Source: Lamellibrachia columna (lineage: Eukaryota > Annelida > Polychaeta > Sabellida > Siboglinidae). Taken from it: a stretch of 64,000 bases of DNA. The position numbers and the translations under genes are program-made. Within the stretch, counting starts at the first letter, position 1. The number at the start of each line of letters is the position of its first letter. Shown one piece after another: positions 43,567-54,302 of the stretch. The stretch lies in NCBI GenBank assembly GCA_963662155.1, contig OY759264.1, forward strand, positions 12,169,315 to 12,233,314, read 5' to 3'. Below the pieces are notes generated by a model. It saw only the letters and a program-made list of their open reading frames with translations. It searched no databases and had not been told where the DNA came from.

Positions 43567-43960
43567 GTCTACTGCAGCATTATTTCTAACAATGCTATAA
43601 ATATATTTATAGATGTCACATATATATTTGTCAACATATTGTGTTACTAGACAATCTCCATGGAGAGACTTATTGGAAAATTTTCGGTGAGTTAATCAGT
43701 TATCCCACCTAACTGGTTTAACAGATACGTGTCTACAGCAAATCGTACGTGCGTGCGCGCGCGTCCGTCCATACTTCCGTTTGTGTACTGTGTGAGTGGG
43801 TGGGGTGTGGGTGTGCATTCTTTGCGTGCGTGTGTGTCTGCGTGCGTGTGAAAGAAGACAACGCCAATATGCGCCAGGAACACAGGCATTTGATACCAGA
43901 CTATAGTCACCATATAGTTGTGATATGATAGAGTGTCGGCTCCTTTTTATATGACAATGC
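43567..43960. other. No gene recognised; GT/GC-rich simple sequence
   Basis: Contains a CGTGCGTGCGCGCGCGTCC patch and GTGTGGGTGTGC words at 43748-43850 within otherwise unremarkable sequence. Confidence 0.4.
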
Positions 43961-44404
43961 CTGGTTATCATTACATGCTATCGGTAAGTAAGTGGGCTCG
44001 ATGTGGTTATTCTCAATAACAAATTGTAAGTTGAGCAACTTTTCACGCGTATCGGTTTCACTGATGCCATCGTTGTTCGGTTGGTAACAGTCGTAATCGT
44101 AAAACGAAAACGCTAAGGGCAGACTCCGCTTAACAGAATCGCGGATAATGGGTTCGGTAATATGAGTATATAGGTAATACGGGCTACTTCCATAACTCAG
44201 AAATGGTACACATAGAGTTTTGCGATTTAGATTATACATGTGCAATTTACATCCACATCAATGGCGTTTTTTTATTAGTTCGGTTGGGTGTATGAGTGCG
44301 TCGTGCATATATGAGTGCATGCGTTCGCGTAACCGTGACTCCTGTATTGGGTTAGACTTTGGTGTGTCTGGGACCATCTTGGATAATATTATCACTTACG
44401 TCCA
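43959..44404. repeat. Unknown repeat, copy 1 (partner 47567-48135)
   Basis: ATTACATGCTATCGGTAAGT, GTGGTTATTCTCAATAACAA and GTGTGTCTGGGACCATCTT occur in the same order in both copies, with point differences and an extra insertion in copy 2. A 112-codon minus-strand frame covers this copy (43907-44245), but the frame is not conserved in copy 2, so coding is doubtful. Confidence 0.8.
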
Positions 44405-44690
44405 TACAATCCATGGGCCATGTTCATATTTCCAATACGAGCCATTTGAGGAATATTTTCTCCTCGTCCTCATTGAAAAGGTAAATAAACTTCGTGTGCA
44501 ACAAACGTTTTTGTCCGTTTTCCGAACAGACGTTGAGCTGGACTTGTGGCGAGTCCATCTTGAGGAATGTTCCTGAGGTTCAGAAGACCAAGGTAATTGT
44601 CCTCTTTCGCTTTACGGCACCCATTCATCGAGCGTTTTGCTATCTTGACTAAGATGTAGTTTTAGGAAGATAGTCAATTTAAAAAAACTA

Positions 44691-45180
44691 ACTAAAATAG
44701 TCAGCTGTGATGAGATAGTTCCTACCCTCATTTACAAAAAGGTTTGTTTCAATTATATTCCATGAGCGGTTGGGTACTTCATGTATGTGCAATGGTTCTA
44801 GAGTCTGTTTGTCACCAATTGACACACATGTGTCACATGCCTCTACATACTGACATATGTCACTTGACATTCCTGGCCAGAAAATAAATTTTCTTGCTCG
44901 ACGCAGACATGAGTTTACACCAGAATGTCTAACGTGTACCTTCTATTTGATTGCACTGCGCAGTGATGCGGGTATCATCACTCTTTCGCCTCTGAAGATG
45001 GCACCATCCTGTGCCGTTAATTAATCTCGTTAGGTGAAGTACGGAGTGAGGCACCTTGGGAGCAGGCTTCTGTCTTCAGGCCAACCTTCCACGATTGTAG
45101 CCTTCAGTTTGATCATAGTTTCATCTCTCATGGTCGTAGTTCTGATCTCATCAAGACGATTGGGCTCCACGGATGATAGA
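44691..45180 (-). mobile_element. Ty3/gypsy pol remnant (integrase region)
   Basis: Minus-strand reading gives LDEIRTTTMRDETMIKLK, EGWPEDRS, GAIFRGERVMIPASLRSAIK, a stop, then VRHSGVNSCLRRARKFIFWP, QYVEACDTC and EVPNRSWNIIETNLF. This is the zinc-binding domain (H...C-x2-C) and the start of the integrase core of a Ty3/gypsy element, ending at YLITADYFS. Internal stops and missing flanks show it is an old fragment. Confidence 0.75.
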
Positions 45181-45235
45181 CAGACTATTCACAATTATCA
45201 GGTCAGTGACGGGTGGCTCTGACGTAGGAGCACGT

Positions 45236-45480
45236 GACAGGTTTTTTTACCTCTATACACCAGTTTCAGAAGAAGGGAAAACTACTATGTACTATGTTTT
45301 AAAATCACGAATTTTGACATAAGTTACGTATGAAAATAGCAAGTCATGTTTATGGTTTAGAGAGAAGGCATTGATAAAACAAACAGTTTTGGTGCACTAT
45401 ACGCAGTGTGGCATTACAGGTAAGTCAAATAATTTTTTTGTGAATATGTCTTCTATAGTGCTTTTTAATGGAAGCATTTG
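45236..45480 (-). repeat. Stray FN3-array intron segment
   Basis: Matches the intron segment found between FN3 exons: CACCAGTTTCAGAAGAAGG, AAAATCACGAATTTTGACA, CAGTTTTGGTGCACTATA and GTGTGGCATTACAGGTAAGT. It implies that the FN3 array once extended at least this far. Confidence 0.8.
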
Positions 45481-45524
45481 TTTAATGTTTGACATGGCTT
45501 TGGCATAACCCTCTCAGACAGGCT

Positions 45525-45745
45525 AGTGACACCGTTGTTGGGTTCTACGTAGGGATATTGCAAAGACTGTGCCAAGTGCGGAGTCTCAAACTATTTGTAT
45601 AACTGTCGCAAGGCTGCAATTAGGCAGAGCGAAAACAATTGACCATATTGGCGGTGGTTGGACACATTGGATTTCATGTGACCTTATGATATGGTGTGAA
45701 TTGTCATAGCTAACCAGTGTAATAGTATATACGTAACATAAGTCA
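45525..45745. repeat. Unknown repeat, copy 1 (partner 46705-46920)
   Basis: GGGTTCTACGTA, TGCCAA.TG.GGAGT, TATAACTGTCGCAAGGC and ACATTGGATTTC recur in order in the partner. In the partner one frame reads ECAKCGVASYCYNCRKAF, a cysteine pattern like a zinc ribbon, but this copy has lost the frame. Confidence 0.7.
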
Positions 45746-45879
45746 TTATAAACGGGAACATATTTGTGGCGTCCATGAATATTCCCAAACGTTACCAGTG
45801 CGATACGTGTTTATTAATATGTATTTCGTATAAATTAATATCTAATAAATACTTATTGTACTTGTGTTGTACATCGATT

Positions 45880-46045
<166 letters not shown>

Positions 46046-46109
46046 GAATATCCAATGTAACATAATGACAATAATGAACATGTGTGATATAATAACAAAA
46101 ACAACAAAC

Positions 46110-46239
46110 CGGGTGAATGAGAGTCTGATTCCAAATCAGAATCGTTTTCATTATATTCTGCTACCGTGTCTTTGTCTGGCGACACTCCCGATTGGTCCGA
46201 TTTGTCATTGGCTAACCTTCTGCGCTTCGGTTGAGACAT
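46110..46239 (-). CDS. Possible first coding exon, unknown protein
   Basis: A minus-strand ATG opens [18 protein letters not shown] and continues to an acidic [14 protein letters not shown], ending at a CCCG/GTTTGT possible donor. The basic PKRRR followed by an acidic stretch is the style of N-termini of nuclear proteins and of cut-and-paste transposases such as piggyBac derivatives. No downstream exon was identified, as the next sequence is a (TA)n tract. Confidence 0.3.
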
Positions 46240-46510
46240 CGGTGGGTGAACTGCAAACCAACAACTATGCAGTTGTAAATTAGTATAGACATCGTAAGTG
46301 GATCCAGCTTTTAGCGTGGAGAGGATGTCTATCCATACACACTTGTCTTACTCGTGATCAGAAGGTGAAGGAGGCACGGGGATCTAGGTTGGCAGAAACC
46401 ATGCTCAAACACATAAAAACATGTTACATCTGTCATATCTCCAAATAAAAGTAGAATACGGTGTACACAAAGCCGCCAGTTTCGAACCAGTCGTAGAGTG
46501 CATTGTACTA

Positions 46511-46532
46511 CAAAATAATAATAATAATAATA
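46511..46532. repeat. (AAT)n short microsatellite
   Basis: About seven AAT/ATA units. Confidence 0.9.
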
Positions 46533-46704
46533 GATTATTTAGAGGTACCCCTGAATTGCGGATTGGCAGAACTACGTTTCCTTAGTTTTAAGGAATGTTG
46601 TCCAAAAGACACGTGTTTACACGTGCGATTAATCGTTCGTGTAAACGGGCCTTAAATCAGTTTATGTTTGACAATGTTTTTAGCATAGGCATGAGAGATA
46701 GACA

Positions 46705-46920
46705 AGTGACACTAGTGGTGGGTTCTACGTACATGACGTGGGGATATCGCAGAGAATGTGCCAAATGTGGAGTGGCTAGCTATTGCTATAACTGTCGCAA
46801 GGCATTTGCCAGAGCGAAGAGAATTGACCATATTGTTGGAGGTTTGTTCACATTGGATTTCGTGTGACCTAATGATATGGTGTGAGTTGTCATTACTAAC
46901 AAGTGTAACAGTAAAGTATG
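46705..46920 (+). repeat. Unknown repeat, copy 2 (partner 45525-45745)
   Basis: Better preserved copy, with CAKCGVASYCYNC in an open frame. It adjoins the Penelope-like fragment at 46905, so it may belong to that element or to an element it inserted into. Confidence 0.65.
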
Positions 46921-47400
46921 TGGATGATGTGCTGGAAATAGTGAGGAAGGGATGTGAGCAAGAACTGACAGAACATATCAAAAGCACAGACACCACAGGC
47001 AGCATTCAGTTCACATATGAAGAAGAGAGCGATAACTTCCTCCCTTTCCTGGACTCTTACGGTATGGAAGGAAGATGGAACAGTGAAACTCTTAGTGTCT
47101 CGGATGTAGACACACCCACACCAATATCTGTACTTTACCTCTCACCATCCCTTACTGGGGGTCATCTAACCGTCACTGGACAGATGCACCAACATTGTAT
47201 CAGAACCAGAGCATAGAGAAAAAGAGCTGGAGCACATGACTAAGGCACTAGGTAGTTGTGGGTACCCAAATTGGACTATAATGATGATAAAAAACAGCAA
47301 AGTCAGAAGGGAAAGACAAATGAAACGAAGGATAAGCACACAGAGAAATCAAAAAGTATAGTCACTCTCCCGCATGTCAAAGGAGTAACAAAACAGAACA
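46905..47400 (+). mobile_element. Penelope-like reverse transcriptase remnant
   Basis: The plus strand reads VKYVDDVLEIVRKGCEQEL (the YVDD catalytic motif), GSIQFTYEEESDNFLPFLD, then, after a frameshift, MDRCTNIVSEPEHREKEL, and in another frame SIVTLPHVKGVTKQ. The order and spacing fit the region after motif C of Penelope-like RTs. No GIY-YIG endonuclease was found. Frameshifts make it inactive. Confidence 0.65.
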
Positions 47401-47566
47401 TGTACAGTGTGGCTCCTTTCCAGTCTTTCTTGTTTGTCTCGATGGGTTAATTTTTACCACATCTCCAAAGGTTTAATGTTCCTGTTGTTGTTGTATCGTC
47501 CGGCAACTAACTCTCGCTTGTCCCCCATGCGATGTTTTCTAGTACAGTGTAGTCCTTTTTATGGTT

Positions 47567-48135
47567 GTCATTACATGCTATCGGTAAGTAAGTGGACTCG
47601 ATGTGGTTATTCTCAATAACAAATTGTAAGTTGAGCAACTTTTCACGCGTATCGGTTTCACTGATGCCATCGTAGTTCGGTTAGTAACAGTCGTAATAGT
47701 AATACGAAAACGCTATGGGCAGACTCCGCTTAACAGAATTGCGGATAATATAGGTAATACGGGCCACTTCCATAACTTAGAAATGGTACACATATGATAG
47801 CGTGTTGCGATTACTTTCCGAGTTTAGGAGTACAGTGGACCACACAGCCAAAATTTGCAATGGCAAGACGACAACATTTAGACATATTAACATGAATAAC
47901 TGTCAACAACATTTCTTACGATTTCCGCATGTTGCGTAAATGCATATAGATCATACATGTGCAATTTAAATCCACATCAATGGCGTTTTTCGATTAGTTC
48001 GATTGGGTGTGTAAGTGCGTCCGTGTATGCCTGCATATATTTGTGCATGCGTCAGCAATGACTCCTGTATTGGGTTAGGCTATGACTTTAGTGTGTCTAG
48101 GACCATCTTGGATAATATTGTCACTTACGTCCATT
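47567..48135. repeat. Unknown repeat, copy 2 (partner 43959-44404)
   Basis: Same ordered words as copy 1, interrupted near 47800-47950 by about 110 bp absent from copy 1. No gene recognised in it. Confidence 0.75.
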
Positions 48136-48635
48136 TGAGGAATATTTTCTGCTCGTCCTCATTAAAAAAGTAAACAAACTGTGTGTGCAACAATGCCCAT
48201 AGCAATAGTCTTCTACGAGAACTTTTACGACAATATTACACACAGCAAATATCTAGTCATACGGCTCCAGAATATCAAAGTGAAAAAAGTGGCTTATATT
48301 TCCGAACCTATTCGGTGGGAGGCATATTCCCGGTGTATTGAAAATGTGCCGCTTAAGTCAGTGAATCAGCCGCTGGAATCAAATTACTCTGGCCCGAAGT
48401 GATTCTATTAAGCGGAGTCCTCTATATTTATTAACATCAGAGGTGTAATATGATATAATGCATGACGTGTCATATAACGGTTTTTGCTATATGCCGACGT
48501 TTTGTTACTTGGCAAAATTACAAATCTGCAGTGTAACGCATGCATTCGCACACGGAGTTTCAATTGAATGCTGCGCGGCATTTGATGCAACATGGATTCA
48601 GAAAACCTTATAAAACAGCTCATGCGTAACAAAAC
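48136..48635. other. No gene recognised (left flank of the Polinton)
   Basis: Host sequence up to the Polinton target site. A GTGATTCTATTAAGCGGAGT word at 48398 resembles the inverse of part of the repeat at 43959, so this flank is itself repeat-derived. Confidence 0.4.
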
Positions 48636-48641
48636 GACACG
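48636..48641. repeat. Polinton target-site duplication, left (GACACG)
   Basis: Exact match to 59752-59757. Six-base duplications are characteristic of Maverick/Polinton integration by a retroviral-type integrase. Confidence 0.92.
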
Positions 48642-48737
48642 AGTAGTAGGTTAGTCTTTTTCATACCCCCAATTGTGGCGGCAATTTTGGTAGATTTTTG
48701 GTGGTAGCTAAAAATAGACATTGGTTAATTTTAATTA
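48642..48737 (+). repeat. Polinton left terminal inverted repeat
   Basis: Starts AGTAGTAGGTTAGTC and matches the reverse complement of 59657-59751 with three visible mismatches over about 95 bp, then diverges in AT-rich sequence. Confidence 0.93.
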
Positions 48738-49244
48738 AAAAAATTCATTTTAATTTTAATTTAAAATTTAATTTTAATTTCAATTTTAGTTTCAATTTTG
48801 GAATGTTGGGATGTTGTCATTAATTTTCTTACTTATGGAAATTCCGACTCGACTACAAAACAAGGAATACAGCGACACTTTTTACGGTAAGCATTCCTGC
48901 TGTCAATTAACTCACAACACGACGCAACTCAGCGCGAGCCAGCTGTTGTGAACCGTCAGACGGTGACATAATGTAACATTCCTGTGACCATTGAACTCAT
49001 AAAATAAGAGCGAGGGTCATAAGGGCGAGTCTGTTGTTGTCGTCGAAAACCTGATGGTGCAGGGGTATTTTCATTTGAGAAAACGCAACTTCGAACAGGC
49101 AGTTAGAAAACGTTACACAGGCGGTTAGAAATGTTTTCATCCGTCATTCATATCACCAACGTGTTGCGATTGGATAATCTATCGACATGCGCTTTGTGAG
49201 TGGCTAATCTGTCGGCGTGCGGGGTTGTGAGACTGGTTAGTCGG

Positions 49245-49256
49245 GGTCTTTAAATA
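49245..49256 (+). promoter_or_regulatory. Possible TATA box
   Basis: TCTTTAAATACC lies about 35-40 bases before the ATG at 49289, a spacing compatible with a short leader. Inference from position and composition only. Confidence 0.35.
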
Positions 49257-49288
49257 CCCGTGTATTGGGACTCGACTGCCTACGGACC

Positions 49289-49339
49289 ATGGCTCAGAAA
49301 ATGCTGCATATGAAGAGAGAGTTGGACCTGATGCAACAG
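49289..49339 (+). CDS. Possible first exon of a Polinton gene, 17 codons
   Basis: GGACCATGG start context followed by MAQKMLHMKRELDLMQQ and a consensus GTAAGA donor at 49340, phase 0. The helix-forming, basic-acidic sequence and good start and donor suggest a real spliced 5' exon. The acceptor was not identified; the next recognised coding sequence begins about 2.9 kb on. It could also be a host-derived exon captured by the element. Confidence 0.4.
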
Positions 49340-52251
49340 GTAAGATTATAATATTACCCATTAATATTTATATATTCAAGTCAGTAGAATACCCGTTTAA
49401 AATTCAAATTGGAAATTAGACAGTATGTTATGTTTTTAATATATTTAGTTAATCTATTATATGTGTAGAAAAAACAGTCGGAAGTCACTAGGCGAAATTT
49501 CACGTAAACGCATCATAATCGTGAATACGCGCTACTGTAACTGACACTGCCTGGCCCCTGGGCCTGGGTCTATTTGATATTTTACTACGATGTTTTAGTT
49601 AGCATATTTACGTATAAGCTAGTGCTCTAAATGGTTTCCTGTTTGTCCAAGTGAAAGTTGTAGTTTTTGTGTTTTTTAGAGTTAATTCTAAATTGTTGTA
49701 TTTTAAAATGAAATGCGCACTATTTTGCGAACGCTTACAACCTTGGTCAGTAATTGTCAAGCTATTTATAAATCACGCAGTTTATAACTGCAGTGCCAGT
49801 GGTATTACGCAAGAAAGTTGGATTGGAGTGTTTATGTAGATCGATTAGTGATTAGTTTAGTTTGATGCTGCTGTGTTTTATATCTGTATATATTACTCAA
49901 CTGCACAACAAAAATCCAAGATGGCTGCGTCCATGGTTGGACCCGTGGTTGGATCGAACAAAGTTGCTCTTTGTCTCTACGCTTTGACGTTGATGAACAT
50001 GCAGAATATCGCAAGCGGAGACTCAGGCTCAATGAATTTGCGGGTGATTACTTTGGGACATGACCAATCGGCAACAGTGACGATGACTCTGACTTATTTG
50101 AGTCGAACGTGGACGACTGTGTGACAGTGTGTCTGTGACATGTCACTTGAAAGCACAGAGCCACACAACAACGGTACATTTCAGAGCTAATCACAAGAAG
50201 AGATTGCTACCTCTTGGGTGTTGCTTATTAATATCAATGTTTTTGTTTTTGCTAAAAAAATAATAACTACATGCACTGGTTATAACCAGTTATAAGTAAT
50301 AACACAATTTTATTAATCTGTGACTGTGGTGAAGTTTTGTTTTTACGTGAAGTATCATGATTCTAGACTGTCTACTTTACAAGTAATTTTGTTATTGTAA
50401 ATGTAACCATCAGAATGTAATAATTGTTTTAGTGTACCGAAGCTAACAGACCTATCTACGTTTGCTTCACTGGATTGGACATGGTTATACTAATAACAAT
50501 GGATAAGTTTTTATACTGTGGCAGCGTTTTGTTTTGACATGAATTGTGATGATTTTCGACTCAACTTTACAAGTAATTTTGTTCTCCTTAAATAGTTTTT
50601 GACGGGTGCCCTCTTTAAATTCTTGTAACTTTGATTCTAGTGGGAGCATTTGAATACACTAAACTGTTTTGGAATGAGAAAGGGTGTTACTTTCCATGCA
50701 TTAAATAAAAAAAAAACTTTACATTGGTTTGACAATGACTAGTTTTCCTACGCCGCCACACATATTAGTCTAGAAAAAATCTTTGTGCACAACATAAAAA
50801 TAGGTCAATAACTTTTTTATTAATGTAACATCACCATTCTTGAAAATGGGAACTATATTGAATATTTTAGCTGATCTGGAACATATCTATTGTCAAACAA
50901 TAAGGTAACAAGCAAACTGGAATAAAGTTGTTTAATGATGTTCGGTTTTATGCCATCCCATCCCTGACAACATGGAATTTTATAAACTCCATACAGATAG
51001 TCATCAGGATCCTTTAATAAAAAAAAATTTTACAATGCTTAAATTCGCAAAATACTCATTCAACCAGCAATATTTTTGTGTGTGTAAATTTATCTTCAAT
51101 TAAGAACTCATCACTTCATGAAAGTGTTGGGGAAATGATCCGAAATGTCTGAATAAATGATTCTGTGCATTTGGTAATATTCATCAAATAATTATTGTCT
51201 ATTGCTGTGAAAGTGGTTGGAGTGATTGTGACATTGTATCTATGTAGGCTATCATAGTTAAGCAAAATGATGTTGGAGTCACTAAACACAGTTTACAACT
51301 TTGAGTACTTGCAAAATTGTAGTATTTTGATTAGTGAAATCAGTAATATTTATGTTTAGTGATCGATAAATAACATCAGTTATTAATTTCTTTTTTACAT
51401 CTCTTAGATCAAGTCTTAACTTCAATAAACATACATTCAAAATACCCAGTTATAATATTAAGTTTTGGTATTTCAAAATAGTAATAGATACTCATCATCC
51501 CTTCTTTGAGGGCCTTGAAAGATGAGTACTTCTGAAGTCGGTCAACTCATCAATATATTTTTCATTGATAAGTAATTATTCAATTTACTAAGAGTTTTTG
51601 ACAGACTTCAAGTATTTAAAGGAGGAAAACCCACAAGTATAATCATTATTAGATTCCATTAATATCAGTGCCAAGGTAGTATTGTGTACATGAACAGTTT
51701 CCTGCTATAAATTCTTAGTAGCATGACTTTAAAAATCAACTACTTTACCTGCAGGTGTTCAGGATAAACTGAATCATTTAAATCTCTAGTAAATGTATAC
51801 TTAACTATAATAATAGCACATATGTTGCTATTCTGTACCTTGCTTATTAAGCAATGCAAATTGTGTGTACGCCTTATTGCGTTTGTTCATTATACAGTTG
51901 AACAAATACAATGTACAATAATAATTAAACACAATGTATAATCTTTCATTCTGTTTGGTCCTTTCGATTGAGACATATAGTGACCTCTAGTTCCATTATT
52001 ACTCACCAGGAAGATTATAGTATAAATAACTAAATACGATACCTTAACATTAAAAACAACATACTGTCTAATATCCAATAGTGATCTCATTACATATAGT
52101 GACCTCGTTAGTTCCATTATTGTAGTGGCACCTCTAGTGCGTAAACGATACCGTCGACACATTGTATTCCTTGCAAATTAACGCGTTTTCCCTACGAAAT
52201 ATTGCTCATAAATACACCACACCACCTCGCACAACATATAGGTGTACTTAG
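49340..52251 (+). other. Polinton 5' region without recognised genes
   Basis: Nearly 3 kb of AT-rich sequence inside the element. A segment at about 49969-50053 reads LRFDVDEHAEYRKRRLRLNE and EFAGDYFGT before a TGA, then an acidic DSDDDSDLFESN stretch; this may be an exon or a decayed gene of unknown identity. The remainder shows no domain. It may be an intron, a nested insertion or decayed coding sequence. Confidence 0.45.
52208..52214 (+). promoter_or_regulatory. Possible TATA box of the polymerase gene
   Basis: ATAAATA about 70 bases before the ATG at 52285 and in a short non-coding leader. Weak evidence. Confidence 0.25.
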
Positions 52252-52284
52252 GATGGTGTCTTTTCAATTGGAGACGCTGACACC

Positions 52285-53361
52285 ATGCGAGTACACGTGT
52301 GCCGCCACGGCGGTGAGACGTTCGAAGATTATGCGCTTCTACGACGTCACGTGGAAAGTCACGGAACACTGTCTAATGACACGACAGCATCGTCATCTAA
52401 TGATAGCACCAAGACACACGCTTGCGAGACATGCGGTCGATCGTTCGGGAGACGAGACAGTCTGCTGCGACACGCGAGAACTGCATGCAATAAAGAAAAG
52501 AAGACCTATACATGCGAAAGATGCGACCGATCTTTCAGTACACGCGCTCACCTGAACAGACACGCGTGCAATAAACAAAAGACCTACACATGCGAGAGAT
52601 GCGGACCTTCGTTTGGTGACCGTTATGATATGAACAGACACGCTCGAACCGCGTGTAGTGACGACGTCGAACCACCTTTACCGAAGCGGTCGAGATGGGA
52701 AAGTACTATGACCCTCTCCCCGTTCGTCGAAGATCCCATCGAACCGCCCGATCGACTTCCCTACCCAGACGCTCTGTCGACGGACTTGTTAGACGTCGTT
52801 CGGGAGCACTGGTCGACCATAAGGACACGCGTAGCGAGAGGACCTGTTCAGACCAGGTTCAATTACAGATTGACCACTCTAGACACGACCGCTCTAGGGG
52901 AGCCTTTGAATAGAATGCTCCAGGAGCAGACCACTGCATTCAAAATTAATCTCAGTTACGGGTTAATTTTGAGGAATAAGAACATGGGACGATACAGGTA
53001 TTATCACGCGTCTTGTAACTGTTGCGGACGGTACCTGGATACGCCCAGTCTCATCACCAACAGCAAGGACTTTGACGAGTTTCTGGAACGAATTCGAGAA
53101 ACCGACGTCTTGCAGTGGGCCATCGCTCAAAGACCGGATTCGGCATGGGTGTGCGAACTCGTGACAAATGCCACCTTCTTCGTCAATCGTATCATCGATC
53201 ATCCCATTGGTTGTGTGGGCTTGACCCTTCCCGCTTATGTGAAGAACAACAAAGCTGTCATCGGTCTGGAAAAAGACCACAAATATTCCAAAAGGTACAC
53301 TGACAACCTGTGTCTCTTCCGCTGTCTGAACCTGCATCGAGGATGCGACGTGATCGGTTAG
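52285..53361 (+). CDS. Polinton DNA polymerase B, N-terminal part with zinc fingers
   Basis: 358 codons. Residues 6-26 hold a degenerate finger and residues 47-68, 77-95 and 103-124 hold three C2H2/C2HC fingers (CETCGRSF, CERCDRSF, CERCGPSF). The rest matches the pre-exonuclease region of Polinton protein-primed polymerases, ending NLCLFRCLNLHRGCDV. The CLFRCL word recalls the OTU-protease-like motif reported near the N-terminus of such polymerases; I treat that as tentative. The frame ends at TAG (53359-53361) because of a -1-type frame break close to 53345; the homologous reading resumes in the next frame with EPAVKTLYEMN. The ATG at 52285 is the first after an upstream in-frame TAG at 52249. 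Confidence 0.82.
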   Translation: MRVHVCRHGGETFEDYALLRRHVESHGTLSNDTTASSSNDSTKTHACETCGRSFGRRDSLLRHARTACNKEKKTYTCERCDRSFSTRAHLNRHACNKQKTYTCERCGPSFGDRYDMNRHARTACSDDVEPPLPKRSRWESTMTLSPFVEDPIEPPDRLPYPDALSTDLLDVVREHWSTIRTRVARGPVQTRFNYRLTTLDTTALGEPLNRMLQEQTTAFKINLSYGLILRNKNMGRYRYYHASCNCCGRYLDTPSLITNSKDFDEFLERIRETDVLQWAIAQRPDSAWVCELVTNATFFVNRIIDHPIGCVGLTLPAYVKNNKAVIGLEKDHKYSKRYTDNLCLFRCLNLHRGCDVIG

Positions 53362-54302
53362 AACCGGCAGTGAAGACGTTGTACGAGATGAACGATCGCG
53401 ATGACGGAGTACTCATGCAAGACTTTACAGGGGTCACACTCGATGACCTCTATCACGTAGAAACCACGTTCAAAACGAACGTGTGCGTGTACAAGCTTGT
53501 CAAGTCGGATAATGATGGAAAGACGACTGCCGAACTCGTCAGACGATCGTTGTGTCACTACCCCGAGACGTTGAACGTCAACTTGCACGAGACACACTTT
53601 TCCTATATCCAAGACGAGCGCATGTACTGTCACTCGTATCGGTGTCGAAAGTGTGGCGACTCTCTATGGAAAGATGCACATAAACTGCACAGACACGAAC
53701 GCACATGTAAGGGGGGCGTACGACGAGTCTATCCAGGAGGTGTCTACCACTCCACCCCATCGATATTCCAGCAACTGGATGATGAGAACATTCGAGTCTC
53801 CGAATCATTGCGCTATTATCCGTACAGTGCCACTTTTGACTTTGAGTGTTATTTCGACACCGCACAACTTCCGTCGGACAGTGACAAGGTCCAGTGGGTA
53901 GCACGTCACGTCCCCTTGAGCGTCAGCGTGGCGTCGAACGTGCCAGGACACGAGCACGTGCAATGTCTCGTCACAGACGGAAATCCTGACAAGTTGGTGG
54001 CCGACATGATGAACATCCTACGAGCAATGAGCAATGCAGCGTACGAAGATCTGAAAGTCTCTTACGAGGACGTGTTGGAACAACTTAACTGCCTACAACA
54101 TCTTGAAAGGAAATGTTCCGTTGACTCCGACACAGAGGAGAAAAAATACAGGAAAGAACTGCGCGAGTTGGCTAAGAGGCGGTTGCCCATCGCGAGGAGG
54201 AGACACATCCTACAAGAACAGACCGGTGGTTTCCTATCGGCTTTACTAGCTCCGTTGGCAGGCTCGGTGATTCTTCCCTTGCTCAGACAGGTGCTCACAT
54301 AG
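53346..54302 (+). CDS. Polymerase B middle part (Exo I) fused to a short basic-hydrophobic protein
   Basis: The open frame runs 53310-54302; homology starts around 53346. It continues the polymerase through FTGVTLDDLYHVETTF, a second Cys/His cluster (CRKCGDSL...HRHERTC) and ATFDFECYF, the DxE Exo I motif of the 3'-5' exonuclease. Shortly after YEDVLEQLNCLQ (near 54090) the polymerase stops: Exo II, Exo III and all polymerisation motifs are absent. The frame passes without interruption into KKYRKELRELAKRRLPIARR and TGGFLSALLAPLAG, the C-terminal part of a separate small conserved Polinton protein. An internal deletion of several kilobases therefore fused the two genes. The product could not polymerise DNA. 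Confidence 0.82.
   Translation, partial: RRDRLEPAVKTLYEMNDRDDGVLMQDFTGVTLDDLYHVETTFKTNVCVYKLVKSDNDGKTTAELVRRSLCHYPETLNVNLHETHFSYIQDERMYCHSYRCRKCGDSLWKDAHKLHRHERTCKGGVRRVYPGGVYHSTPSIFQQLDDENIRVSESLRYYPYSATFDFECYFDTAQLPSDSDKVQWVARHVPLSVSVASNVPGHEHVQCLVTDGNPDKLVADMMNILRAMSNAAYEDLKVSYEDVLEQLNCLQHLERKCSVDSDTEEKKYRKELRELAKRRLPIARRRHILQEQTGGFLSALLAPLAGSVILPLLRQVLT

Noticed and set aside
53340..53365. Programmed -1 frameshift in the polymerase gene
   Set aside because: No slippery heptamer is seen near the break, and the polymerase is truncated anyway; mutation or sequencing error is simpler.
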